Virus record (IMG/VR): IMGVR_UViG_3300027759_000141
Coordinates: 1-45,720 of that record
Reading direction: 5' to 3' (one strand)
DNA length: 45,720 bases
Source of the DNA: a virus
Position numbers and translations under genes: made by a program. Positions 25,220-33,446 of this stretch are shown one piece after another. Positions within the stretch are counted from its first letter, which is position 1; each line of letters begins with the position of its first letter. The notes beneath the pieces are model-generated. The model searched no databases and had not been told where the DNA came from. It saw only the letters and a list, made by a program, of their open reading frames with translations.

Positions 25220-25591
25220 ATGCGTATCAGAGAACTGCTAGAAGGCACAAAGTTTAAACACGATGACTTCGTTGAACATGACGGAGACGATACTAAGTTA
25301 GCCTACGATTTAGTTGAAGATCTTACATTTTTTATGCACAACAATGATAATGTATATCGTCGTCATTTATATCCAAAAATTGCCAAATGTATTGAAGTTG
25401 CTAAATCTAAGGGTAATATTAATCCAATGATGTTTAAAGATGCGGCCACAGAAGGATACAAAGAATATATTAAAGAATATCCAGTTAGCTTGCTACCAGA
25501 AGAGTTAGACGATAAAACTTGTAAAAAAGTATGCGAAAAAATATATGATGAATTTAAAAATCATCATAAAGAAGGCAAGTACAAGGATTAA
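25220..25591 (+). CDS. Small protein with prohead-targeting-like N-terminus
   Basis: 123 residues. The N-terminus MRIRELLEGTKF resembles those of the next genes (MLLRELF and MRLRELF). LLE-G at residues 6-9 fits the T4 gp21 prohead protease rule (hydrophobic-x-Glu before Ala/Gly/Ser). The remainder is acidic and helical (DDTKLAYDLVEDLTFFMHNN, DKTCKKVCEKIYDEFKNHHK) with no recognised domain. It is the first gene after a late promoter. Likely an internal virion or prohead core component; this is inferred from the shared N-terminal pattern and neighbours. Confidence 0.55.
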   Translation: MRIRELLEGTKFKHDDFVEHDGDDTKLAYDLVEDLTFFMHNNDNVYRRHLYPKIAKCIEVAKSKGNINPMMFKDAATEGYKEYIKEYPVSLLPEELDDKTCKKVCEKIYDEFKNHHKEGKYKD

Positions 25592-25593
25592 TT

Positions 25594-26814
25594 GTGCTAC
25601 TAAGAGAATTATTTTATGCTGAATCAAAAGATTCTTCCAACGACGATAGTATGGAGAAATACGGACGGGCGTTTAATCACCCTGAACACTTGGTATTTTT
25701 TAAAGGTAGTGCAGGTACTTTAGAAGCGTTAAGCCATTTTAAAGAAATGGCAGAAGAAAAAGAAGGTGGAACTACTGTACGTAGAAAATGGGATGGCAAT
25801 CCTCAAGTCTATTGGGGCCGTGAACAGAAAAACGGCCCGCTAATTTTAGCAGGACACAATCAATGGAGCAGGGGTGTTAAGGGTAATAGTCCCCAAGAAG
25901 TCTATGACTTTATTGCTAACCAAAGCGGCAAGGCATCTACTCCAGAGCAAATAAAAGAACGTCAAGCATTTGCTACAAATTTTGCAAATCTATACCCACT
26001 GTTTGATGCCGCAACTCCAAAAGACTTTGTTGGATTTGTATACGCTGATAATTTATTTGGTGTTGATCCAGGAAACCCTAAACAGTTAGAAAAACCAACA
26101 AAAGATTATCCGGCAGGTATCTGGACATTTGCCCCTAATCCCAAAAGTAAAACAGCATATCACGTAGATGCCGCCAGTGAGTTAGGTAAACGCATTGGGC
26201 AAGCACAAGTTATGGTTGTTGGCCACGCAACGTTTCCGACCTTTGGTGCAGGAGATAGAGAACAGCAACCAATGGATGACTTTAGTACATTTAACCAAAC
26301 ATCTGGATTAATTGTCCAGGGCCCTATATACACAGATACTGCTCCAGACTTTGATTCGTCGGCAATTGACGGAATGATCGAATATGTTGAGCAACATGGT
26401 GCTGTTATTGACGGGTTCATAGAAAGTTTACCAGATCCTGATAAAAACGGAATACTATATCCATTCTTTAATCAAATGAGTAATTTACATGCAGGTGGAA
26501 AGCAGGACTTTGGAAGTATTTCTGGGGCAACATTTACCAACTGGATGACACAAAAAGGTGTTAGTCAAAAGAAACAACAACATATTATTGAAATGATACA
26601 AGCGCACCCTGGCGGATTAGATGGTATATTACATTTAATTAAAGGTATACGCAACATGAAAGATGATGTAGATGCCGCAATCAAACAACAACCTAAAAAA
26701 GAAATATGGGACAGCAACGGTGAAGGACACGTTCGCTATGCTCAAAAACAACATAAATACGGGAACATTAAAATTGTTCCAACAAGTTGGGCACCAGGGG
26801 CATTAACAGTATGA
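25594..26814 (+). CDS. KxDG ligase/nucleotidyltransferase-like protein with packaging-type N-terminus
   Basis: 406 residues, with a GTG start supported by AAGGA at 25583-25587 and by the MLLRELFYAE-S N-terminus shared with its neighbours. At residues 65-70, KWDGNP inside VRRKWDGNPQVYWGRE resembles motif I (KxDG) of the covalent nucleotidyltransferase fold of DNA and RNA ligases. FVGFVYADNLF (about 143-153) may be motif III, and GIWTFAPNP a later strand. I recall phage proteins of the DUF6267 type with this arrangement. An RNA or DNA ligase-like activity is possible but unproven. The GTG start, SD and four-base overlap with the next gene fix its limits. Confidence 0.6.
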   Translation: MLLRELFYAESKDSSNDDSMEKYGRAFNHPEHLVFFKGSAGTLEALSHFKEMAEEKEGGTTVRRKWDGNPQVYWGREQKNGPLILAGHNQWSRGVKGNSPQEVYDFIANQSGKASTPEQIKERQAFATNFANLYPLFDAATPKDFVGFVYADNLFGVDPGNPKQLEKPTKDYPAGIWTFAPNPKSKTAYHVDAASELGKRIGQAQVMVVGHATFPTFGAGDREQQPMDDFSTFNQTSGLIVQGPIYTDTAPDFDSSAIDGMIEYVEQHGAVIDGFIESLPDPDKNGILYPFFNQMSNLHAGGKQDFGSISGATFTNWMTQKGVSQKKQQHIIEMIQAHPGGLDGILHLIKGIRNMKDDVDAAIKQQPKKEIWDSNGEGHVRYAQKQHKYGNIKIVPTSWAPGALTV

Positions 26815-27797
26815 GATTAAGAGAACTATTTGAAAATATTTACGAAGCTGATGATGCTCCCGCAGAATTTGACGGTAATTTAAAAGTAATCGGCGTATGT
26901 TTTGGTCGCTTTAATCCACCGCATAAAGGCCATAAAGCAGTATGGCAGTCGGCTGCTAGCAATCCTATCTGGTATGTTGGTACAAATAAAAGTACAAGCG
27001 GGCCTAAAGATCCACTACCATACGATGTCAAATTACAATGCATGGCCGCCGTGTGGCCAAAAGTTGCAGGACATGTGATTGCCGAACAAAGTTTATTAAC
27101 ACTTGCATCAAAAATCTATCAAGAACATGGCGGCAACGTACATTTAAAAGTATATACAGACGAGCAGTGGTTATACAAAACACTAGAACAGTATAATGGT
27201 GCTAGTGATAAGCCGCATGGTATGTACAAATTTAATCAAATTGATTGGGTTAAGACAGAACGATTAGCAAGTGCTACAAATTTACGGGCCGCAGTAAGAG
27301 CAGGTGACCAAGATGCGTTTTACAAAGACGCTGGTGTTTCTCCTAATGCATTAATTACAGTTGGAAAGAAAGACTATCCTATGTTTGAAGTAGTTGCACA
27401 TTTCCTTAATAAGTATCCAGAGAAAGCGGCAGTTGCAGAAGCTCGCACTGGTGGTATGAAAAATATTGATAAAACTCAAAAAGTAGCAATGAAAAATGCT
27501 ACAACAATTCCAGCTATGAATCAAAGTACAGGTAGTGCTTACATGGGTTGGCGTATGGGCATTGCATTAGCAGGTGCGCCAGACTACCCTACTAAAATGG
27601 AAGCCGACAACTGGATTGGTGGAGATCCGTTGCTTTCGCCATACACCGACGAAGAAATGGAAATGGTTAAGGCTGCTAGCCTAGCAGTTGGAGGTGGTAA
27701 GATTCAAAACTGGTCAGGTAAACGTAGTCAAGAACTTCCCGATACTAATAAGGCCAGTACAGTAGCAAAGCCTAAAAAGAACAAATACGGTGTATAA
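26811..27797 (+). CDS. Nucleotidyltransferase (NMN adenylyltransferase-like) with virion-type ends
   Basis: 328 residues from the ATG at 26811. The first residues MRLRELFENIYE-A carry an IYE-A prohead-protease-like site. Residues 26-44 hold FGRFNPPHKGHKAVW, the HxGH signature (38-41) of cytidylyl/adenylyltransferases, and SATNLRAAV (about 155) fits the ISSTxxR motif. A VAE-A site then precedes a C-terminal domain (MNQSTGSAYMGWRMGIALAG, then a DTNKAS-x-VAK end) that recurs on internal proteins of T4-like aquatic phages. Likely substrate NMN or a related nucleotide, with a role in NAD metabolism; exact substrate is not visible. Overlaps the previous gene by four bases. Confidence 0.72.
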   Translation: MRLRELFENIYEADDAPAEFDGNLKVIGVCFGRFNPPHKGHKAVWQSAASNPIWYVGTNKSTSGPKDPLPYDVKLQCMAAVWPKVAGHVIAEQSLLTLASKIYQEHGGNVHLKVYTDEQWLYKTLEQYNGASDKPHGMYKFNQIDWVKTERLASATNLRAAVRAGDQDAFYKDAGVSPNALITVGKKDYPMFEVVAHFLNKYPEKAAVAEARTGGMKNIDKTQKVAMKNATTIPAMNQSTGSAYMGWRMGIALAGAPDYPTKMEADNWIGGDPLLSPYTDEEMEMVKAASLAVGGGKIQNWSGKRSQELPDTNKASTVAKPKKNKYGV

Positions 27798-27799
27798 GA

Positions 27800-28240
27800 A
27801 TGGAAAATAACAAATATCATTTAGCATTAAAAACAGCGTTTGCAAGCGAATACGCATTTGCTATCAAAGCTCAAAACTTTCATTGGAATGTGGAAGGCGC
27901 TAGTTTTCCACAACTACATGAATTGTTTGATAAAATTTATACCGAAGTGTACGGAAGCATTGATACATTTGCTGAACAATTACGTGCATTAGAATTGTAC
28001 ACACCTGCTAGTTTACAAAAATTTAGTATGCTATCTGTTGTTGAAGATGAAAACGATATCCTTCAAGAGCGTACTATGGTTGAAGAGCTATATCAAGATA
28101 GTGAAAAAATGGCTAACATTTTCCGTATTACGTTTGATATGGCGGAAGATGCAGGTGATCATGGACTAAGTAACTTCTTAGCTGATCGTCAAGATGCACA
28201 CAAAAAACACAGTTGGATGTTAAGGTCTACATTAAAATGA
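27800..28240 (+). CDS. dps: Dps-like ferritin
   Basis: 146 residues. The Dps ferroxidase set is complete with exact family spacing: His28 (FHWNVEG), His40 and Asp44 (LHELFDKIY), Asp55 and Glu59 (GSIDTFAEQ), corresponding to E. coli His51, His63, Asp67, Asp78 and Glu82. Dps dodecamers oxidise and store iron and can protect DNA from peroxide damage. This copy lacks the Lys-rich N-terminal DNA-binding tail of E. coli Dps. It sits 2 nt after the nucleotidyltransferase, within a block of putative internal virion proteins, but lacks their N-terminal pattern. It may act in the infected cell or be packaged. Confidence 0.88.
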   Translation: MENNKYHLALKTAFASEYAFAIKAQNFHWNVEGASFPQLHELFDKIYTEVYGSIDTFAEQLRALELYTPASLQKFSMLSVVEDENDILQERTMVEELYQDSEKMANIFRITFDMAEDAGDHGLSNFLADRQDAHKKHSWMLRSTLK

Positions 28241-28539
28241 AACAATACAGGATTACTAGCAATGACTTAAATCAAACTTCTGATGAAGATTGTTATCTTG
28301 CACCTGATGATCCTATACACGAATTAAAAGCATTAGCTGGGCTAGGCGGATTGGGCGGAGAGGCTAGACTGCACGAGTACAAAGCAAGTCAATTAAGTTA
28401 CGGTGAAACATTTGGCCAAGCTGGAATGGAAAAAAGCCAAATAATGAAAGAAAAAAACATACGCCCAGGCGATGCAGAATGGTTTAAATTATGGTTCAGT
28501 AGACCTTACTGGACTGGCGAAAAACAAACGGGAAAATAA
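28237..28539 (+). CDS. Small protein following dps, unknown
   Basis: 100 residues from the ATG at 28237, overlapping dps by four bases. Contains ITSNDLNQTSDEDCYLAPDD, a short Gly-rich turn (LAGLGGLGGEARL) and a Trp-rich C-terminal part (GDAEWFKLWFSRPYWTGEK). No signal peptide, membrane helix or known motif. Co-translation with Dps suggests a shared context only. Confidence 0.5.
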   Translation: MKQYRITSNDLNQTSDEDCYLAPDDPIHELKALAGLGGLGGEARLHEYKASQLSYGETFGQAGMEKSQIMKEKNIRPGDAEWFKLWFSRPYWTGEKQTGK

Positions 28540-28540
28540 G

Positions 28541-29068
28541 ATGAAAGTTACAGAAATTTTATCGGAAATGCGAGGTCGTAGAGATTCATACCAACGTGAT
28601 TATGATTCAAGTATAAGCGGCTTTGGACGTAAAGATAGTTTAGCATATCAGCAAGACGGTGGTGCTAACGATGAAGGTTGGGATCGTGAAGAACCTAGCA
28701 GAGATACTCCGCACGATGTACACATCGACGGCCGCAAGTGGAAAACATTTGGTTCGCATAGCCATGCCAGCAATGTTGCCCGCAAGTTAGCATCCAATGG
28801 TAAGAACGCTACAGTACATAGATCGCTAGAAGAAACAGCTACAGCCGGTGCTACAAGCGCCGCTAATATTGGAACAGTAGATGCTCCGCATATTAGCCCG
28901 GGTAAAGCACGTGGTAAAAAGAGTTACATTGGAAGTCCAGGACATAGCGGTACAAAAGCACCGCCACAACCTAAAGTTGTACAACGTAAAACAAAATCAG
29001 GAACCGCAGTCAACGGTTTAGACATCAAGGGCGCAAGTTTGTTTGGCGGTCCGCCGCAAAAACGCTAA
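28541..29068 (+). CDS. Basic, disordered putative internal virion protein
   Basis: 175 residues from the ATG at 28541; longer in-frame extension lies inside the previous gene. The N-terminus MKVTEILSEMRG resembles the prohead-targeting ends of neighbours. The body is very polar, rich in Gly, Ser, Lys and Arg, and likely disordered. It includes a short structured segment (DVHIDGRKWKTFGSHSHASN then VARKLASNGKNATVHR) reminiscent of a small DNA-associated fold. The C-terminus is Lys-rich (KVVQRKTKSGTAVNGLDIKG). The basic character would suit contact with packaged DNA. Function is inferred from context. Confidence 0.5.
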   Translation: MKVTEILSEMRGRRDSYQRDYDSSISGFGRKDSLAYQQDGGANDEGWDREEPSRDTPHDVHIDGRKWKTFGSHSHASNVARKLASNGKNATVHRSLEETATAGATSAANIGTVDAPHISPGKARGKKSYIGSPGHSGTKAPPQPKVVQRKTKSGTAVNGLDIKGASLFGGPPQKR

Positions 29069-29096
29069 ATATATAAAGATAACGGAGTTACATACC

Positions 29097-30476
29097 ATGC
29101 CAGAATTAGACGCAATGAATCCAGAAATGCCACAAGGTGGCAACAATTTACCACCTGTAGACCACGAACAAGAAGGTGCGATGGCTAAAGCTGACTTGCA
29201 TAAGTTAGCAAATTATAGTTTTAAACTATTCAAGAAACTAGGTGATGATGATCAATTAGAAGCTTGGGTACAGGCTAAGATTACTAAAGCCGCTGACTAT
29301 ATTGCCAGTGTGTATCACTATTTAGAATATGAAATGGAATTTAGTGAATACGGTCACCATTTAGATAATAGTGATACACTAAGCGAAGGACAAAAGCGAG
29401 TTCTAAAGAATAAGCTAATGGAAGCTAAAGAAAAGATCAAAGCCTTAAAAGTTAAGCAGGCTGAAAAAGCCAAAGATAAAGTTGAAGAAGGTATCCTAAG
29501 TGGTGGCGAAGAAACTTGTACTGAGTGTGGCGGATCTGGCAAGATTTATAGAGAAGCAACCCCAGTTCCTGATCACGTTAAAACTAAAGTTGAAAAATAC
29601 AAGCGTTTAACTAAAGCTACCCACGCGGCCCACAAGCGTTTAGACAGAAATGGTAATGGTATTCCTGATCATTTAGAAGGCGACAAAGAAATTGACGAAG
29701 AATTTACAGACAAGTCAAAGACTGGCGACACATTTAAAACTCGTACAGGTGTAGCAACCAAAACTGACACTGGTATGAAACATACAAATACAAGTTATGC
29801 AGACGACGGAGAAGCTGAACAAAAATCTGGTAAAGGTGTTAGAAGCCATGCTAAATCACAGTCAGCCGCTGAGAAGAAAGAAAAAGCTCCGGCACAAAAG
29901 CAAAGTCCAAAGAGTGCCAAGACATGGGGCATGAAAGACAGCGAGAAGTTTGACAATCGTGATAAAGAAGTTGACGAAACTGTAGGTTCAGGTGGAATTT
30001 ATGGCCAAGGCGTTTATGAAGGTAAGGGCAAGAAGCCGGACTTCTTAGACATGGACAAAGACGGCGACAAGAAAGAGCCAATGAAGAAAGCTGTTGCTGA
30101 TAAAAAAGCAGGTCCAAAGAAAGGTGTAAATCCTTTTGCTAAGAAAGTTGACGAAGCTCTTAAAGGTAAACAAAAGAATTTAGATGTCGATGATGATGGC
30201 GATATCGAAGCTGATGACCTAGCAGACCTACGTGCTGGCAAAAAAGAAAAGAAAGTTAGCGAAGCCGCAAAGCAGACTATGAGTCGTGCGGCCAAAGGTC
30301 ATGAAAAGTATGGCAAGGAAGGCATGGCGGCATTGGCCAAAGCTGGTAAAGAAGGTAAAGACTTAGACAAGGTACGCGACAAGTATGACAAATACAATGA
30401 GTCAGTTGAAGTAGTTGCACCGCAATTAAACGAATCAGTTGAACTAACACGTATTAAGTTTTTAAGCGGTCTCTAA
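29097..30476 (+). CDS. Putative prohead core/internal protein with many protease-type sites and EF-hand-like loops
   Basis: 459 residues from the ATG at 29097 (GGAG at 29084). Highly charged, Lys/Glu/Asp-rich. Sites of the form hydrophobic-x-Glu followed by Ala/Gly occur at LSE-G (95-98), LME-A (107-110), VEE-G (129-132), VYE-G (306-309), VDE-A (351-354) and VSE-A (387-390). A CTECGGSG knuckle starts at Cys141 and Cys144. Calcium-loop-like segments occur at 183-194 (DRNGNGIPDHLE), 318-329 (DMDKDGDKKEPM) and 363-374 (DVDDDGDIEADD). Such proteins are typical of prohead core or internal proteins cut during head maturation. The assignment rests on composition, motif density and neighbours. Confidence 0.6.
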   Translation: MPELDAMNPEMPQGGNNLPPVDHEQEGAMAKADLHKLANYSFKLFKKLGDDDQLEAWVQAKITKAADYIASVYHYLEYEMEFSEYGHHLDNSDTLSEGQKRVLKNKLMEAKEKIKALKVKQAEKAKDKVEEGILSGGEETCTECGGSGKIYREATPVPDHVKTKVEKYKRLTKATHAAHKRLDRNGNGIPDHLEGDKEIDEEFTDKSKTGDTFKTRTGVATKTDTGMKHTNTSYADDGEAEQKSGKGVRSHAKSQSAAEKKEKAPAQKQSPKSAKTWGMKDSEKFDNRDKEVDETVGSGGIYGQGVYEGKGKKPDFLDMDKDGDKKEPMKKAVADKKAGPKKGVNPFAKKVDEALKGKQKNLDVDDDGDIEADDLADLRAGKKEKKVSEAAKQTMSRAAKGHEKYGKEGMAALAKAGKEGKDLDKVRDKYDKYNESVEVVAPQLNESVELTRIKFLSGL

Positions 30477-30477
30477 T

Positions 30478-31410
30478 ATGGACATGAAGCGTATACTACA
30501 GGCGATGGATGGAGTTGCTACTAAACCTGTAGTAGGCGTTAATGACATGGCCAAATTTATTCGTGTTGTAAGCGAATCTAATAATACGCCAGCTATTCTT
30601 GAAGAAGGCACAAATCACCATAAAGTTGCATTGCCGGTACAAATGGCCATGCAACATTACCAACAACCTACTCCCAATATTGAATTAAAGCCATCTTTGT
30701 TAAAACAATATTTTGCAGAAGCTGAAGAAGAGATATCTACACAACTTGCAGAAGAAGAGGCAGACCGTAAATTACGCATTAACATGTATGCACACAAAAT
30801 TGCAAACCGTGTTTTAATGAAAGAATCAAAAAATCGTTGCTCACAGTGTGGTATGACTAATTGCACTTGTCCAGCTGGCAAATGTAAATGCAAGCCTATT
30901 GCAGGATGGGTGCCTGGTAAAGGTTTTAAAAAGGCTATATCTGAATCTCCTATAGAGATGACCAACGATCCTAATGACCCACATATATACGGACACGAAA
31001 AAGCTAACCCTATGAGCCTTAAAGGCCGAATCATGTCGGCTAGAGCACAGTTAAAAGAACTAGCACAACTAGCAGAACGTGATGATTTGCTAGCATGGGA
31101 AGAAATTTGTAAGAAATCCAAAGGCGGCATGTTCATGGGTCTAGAGCAAAACTTAGAACAGATTCGTCACGGTATTAACGAGCTTGCTGCCAAACGTAGG
31201 CAAGGCGGCATTGCCAGTCGTGGCATTGATAAGAATATCGGTGAAGCAGTTAATGCCGCGCAACAGGCCGCCATTGCCATTGCCAAGAAGAAAGAACAAA
31301 AAGCAGACGAAAGTCTTAAAACAGATAACCCATGCTGGACAGGTTATAAGCCAGTAGGTACAAAAAAGAAAGGTGGCAAGACAGTTCCTAACTGTGTGCC
31401 TAAAGAATAA
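30478..31410 (+). CDS. Putative internal protein with Cys cluster and protease-type sites
   Basis: 310 residues. N-terminus MDMKRILQAMDGVATKP is helical and similar in style to the next gene (MDLKSLIAKMDQ). Protease-type sites: VSE-S (31-34), LEE-G (41-44), ISE-S (154-157) and IGE-A (254-257). A compact Cys set at residues 121, 124, 129, 131, 136 and 138 (CSQCGMTNCTCPAGKCKC) could bind zinc or a metal cluster. The C-terminal module (DNPCWTGYKPVGTKKKGGKT then VPNCVP) recurs in internal proteins of T4-like aquatic phages. It starts 1 nt after the upstream stop. Predicted packaged protein; function unknown. Confidence 0.55.
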   Translation: MDMKRILQAMDGVATKPVVGVNDMAKFIRVVSESNNTPAILEEGTNHHKVALPVQMAMQHYQQPTPNIELKPSLLKQYFAEAEEEISTQLAEEEADRKLRINMYAHKIANRVLMKESKNRCSQCGMTNCTCPAGKCKCKPIAGWVPGKGFKKAISESPIEMTNDPNDPHIYGHEKANPMSLKGRIMSARAQLKELAQLAERDDLLAWEEICKKSKGGMFMGLEQNLEQIRHGINELAAKRRQGGIASRGIDKNIGEAVNAAQQAAIAIAKKKEQKADESLKTDNPCWTGYKPVGTKKKGGKTVPNCVPKE

Positions 31411-31421
31411 TAGGAAAAAAA

Positions 31422-33338
31422 ATGGACTTAAAATCACTTATTGCAAAAATGGATCAAATTGAAGCTAGTGCATATATTAGCGAAGCAACTGCTCCTACCG
31501 AATTTACACCAACACACTTTCATAAAGGCAACTTAGGTAATAAGATGCCATTAATGCAAACACCAGACGGAACATTTTGGTGGGAAGGCGGTAATCAAGG
31601 TGGTGAGGGTCCAATGACTGGTTCTCGTATTACTTTATGGAACGGTGATACACTAAATCGCTCAGGATGGAATCCTGCTAGTGTTGACGGCGTTATTAAA
31701 GACGGCAAGTATATTGATTTTCCAGAAGGTGTTAATTGGAAAGATTATAAACAAAAAGCAGACGACGAATCTGCTGTACTAGCAAAATTAAAGAAATTAC
31801 TTGAACTAGTTGACAAATATATGGCACTAAAAGCAAAACGCGGTCAAGGTGCAAGACCAGCAACTCCAACTACACAAGACATGGGAGATGGCAGTAAATT
31901 AACTGTAGATCCTAAGACCGGAGTGGCAGCTGCCACAAACAATGATGGTACTCCATATGTGCCCGGAAGCAATCCAAATCTACCAAAGAACAGGGTAGGA
32001 GAAAATATTACATTTAAAGGATCCATTGCTAATAGTCTTGTTGAATCGTTTGGTTATGAAAATAAAACTGACGAAGGTGTAATGGGTGTATTAGGAAAGG
32101 CTGCTCCAGGCGTTGGCGCAGTATTAGGCGCACAAGGTGCTTATGATAGTTACAAGAAAGGCGACTATCTTGGGGCCGCACTAAACGGATTATCTGGTGC
32201 ATTTTCATTAGTTCCAGGTCTAGGTTGGATTCCAGCACTAGGATTTGGTGCATGGCAAGCTGGTCGTGAATTAAGTGGTGCTACTGACAAGTATGATACT
32301 CCACAACCCGGAGCTCCACAGCAAGGTGGCGCTAACCCAACTCCGGGCAATGTTGATCCTAAACTACAAGCACTACAAAAGAAATTAATTGCAGCCGGGG
32401 CCGATTTAGGACCAACAGGCGCTGACGGTGTTATGGGCAAGTTTACTCAAGCCGCTATGCAGAAGTTTCCAAATATTAAAGAAGGTGTAATGATGACACA
32501 ACCAAAATCAGTAGCAGAGTCTATTAGAGAATTACAACAAAGACTAGAATTAATTGAAAATGACGGAGCACCAGTTCCTCCAGAGGCTATGGTGCCACCA
32601 GTTCCTCCAGAGGCTATGGTGCAAGAAGAACCAACACCAACTCCAGCATCAGCCGAAGATGAAAAATTAGCGGCGATGGCTAAAGAAGTTGATGGCACTA
32701 TTATCCTGCAAAACGGTAATAAATTTTTAGCATTACCAGATGGACAAATTGTTGATCCAGTAACTATGGAATTGCAAACAAAGCAAGGTGGTGAGTTAGT
32801 TGATAGCGGTAAGAACTTAGCTGAAACACTTGATGAAGATATGAATGAAGGGTTATTTGATATTGTTAAAGGCATTGGTTCTGCAATTAAAATGGGTGCA
32901 AATCCAGCCGCAAGAGCAACTACTGGTGCATTAACTGCTGGTGGAAGGGCCGCAACTGTTGGACAAGGTACTCAAAGGTTTAACAAAGCGTTGGCGGCAA
33001 GACCAGGATTAGAGCGTGGGGCATATAACACAGCTCGTGCAGTTGCAACAAATCCAGGTAAGGCGGCACTTGCAGCCGCGGGTGCAGGATTAGGGGCTGG
33101 ATATATAGGTGGAAAACTTGGACAAAATCCAACTGCTCCAGTTAATCCTAACACTCCCCCTAACCGTCCACCCAATCAACAAGGTGGTACTAATCCATCA
33201 CCAGATGCACAAACCGGCGATGATGAAGAAATGAAAGCCTTACGTGCTCAAATTGAAGCATTAATGAAAGATTTAAGCACATCTAAAAATCCAGAAGTAC
33301 AAAAAGGATTGGCAGATATCCAAGCAAAATTAAAATAA
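31422..33338 (+). CDS. Large putative internal/ejected protein with peptidoglycan-binding-like domain
   Basis: 638 residues. Protease-type sites are ISE-A (19-22), LVE-S (206-209), IKE-G (352-355) and VAE-S (364-367). Residues about 217-280 are Gly/Ala-rich and hydrophobic (GVMGVLGKAAPGVGAVLGA, LSGAFSLVPGLGWIPALGFG) like membrane-inserting segments. Residues 315-350 (LQALQKKLIAAGADLG, GADGVMGKFTQAAMQKF) match the PG_binding_1 fold, which binds cell wall. A second Gly-zipper helix lies near residue 550 (AALAAAGAGLGAGYIGG). The combination suits an ejected protein that helps DNA cross the envelope. It ends before a strong terminator. Confidence 0.55.
   Translation: MDLKSLIAKMDQIEASAYISEATAPTEFTPTHFHKGNLGNKMPLMQTPDGTFWWEGGNQGGEGPMTGSRITLWNGDTLNRSGWNPASVDGVIKDGKYIDFPEGVNWKDYKQKADDESAVLAKLKKLLELVDKYMALKAKRGQGARPATPTTQDMGDGSKLTVDPKTGVAAATNNDGTPYVPGSNPNLPKNRVGENITFKGSIANSLVESFGYENKTDEGVMGVLGKAAPGVGAVLGAQGAYDSYKKGDYLGAALNGLSGAFSLVPGLGWIPALGFGAWQAGRELSGATDKYDTPQPGAPQQGGANPTPGNVDPKLQALQKKLIAAGADLGPTGADGVMGKFTQAAMQKFPNIKEGVMMTQPKSVAESIRELQQRLELIENDGAPVPPEAMVPPVPPEAMVQEEPTPTPASAEDEKLAAMAKEVDGTIILQNGNKFLALPDGQIVDPVTMELQTKQGGELVDSGKNLAETLDEDMNEGLFDIVKGIGSAIKMGANPAARATTGALTAGGRAATVGQGTQRFNKALAARPGLERGAYNTARAVATNPGKAALAAAGAGLGAGYIGGKLGQNPTAPVNPNTPPNRPPNQQGGTNPSPDAQTGDDEEMKALRAQIEALMKDLSTSKNPEVQKGLADIQAKLK
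32571..32621 (+). repeat. 27 nt tandem duplication in internal-protein gene
   Basis: Two identical 24-mers, CCAGTTCC...CTATGGTG, lie at 32571-32594 and 32598-32621, giving a 27 nt period that encodes PVPPEAMV twice. Perfect identity over 24 bases indicates a recent slippage event in a Pro-rich linker. Confidence 0.85.
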
Positions 33339-33356
33339 TATTTTAATTACAATGAG

Positions 33357-33383
33357 AATGGCAGATTTATTCTGCCATTTTTT
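33357..33383 (+). terminator. Intrinsic terminator at end of internal-protein block
   Basis: AATGGCAGA (33357-33365) pairs with TCTGCCATT (33371-33379) around loop TTTAT, followed by a T run to 33383. It closes the late block and is followed within 15 nt by a promoter. Confidence 0.9.
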
Positions 33384-33393
33384 ACCTTTGAGC

Positions 33394-33422
33394 TTGTAGT
33401 TTAAAGATAAGTAGTATATAAT
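33394..33422 (+). promoter_or_regulatory. Sigma70-type promoter for dsbA-like gene
   Basis: TTGTAG (33394-33399) and a perfect TATAAT (33417-33422) are separated by 17 nt. The flanks (TTTGAGCTTG and GTAGTATA) are shared with the promoter at 20910, suggesting a common ancestor. The ribosome site AGGAG lies at 33437-33441. Confidence 0.75.
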
Positions 33423-33446
33423 AGGCATATACATTAGGAGATTTAC

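Noticed and set aside
29072-29079. TATAAAGA as a further late promoter before the gene at 29097
   Set aside because: Seven of eight match T4, but it lacks the TAAATA core common to the other boxes and would leave a leader of about 10 nt, so it is not listed as a feature.
32165-32875. Minus-strand frames of 91 and 142 codons opposite the internal-protein gene
   Set aside because: These arise from the biased composition of the + strand gene, with no initiation signals or recognisable domains.
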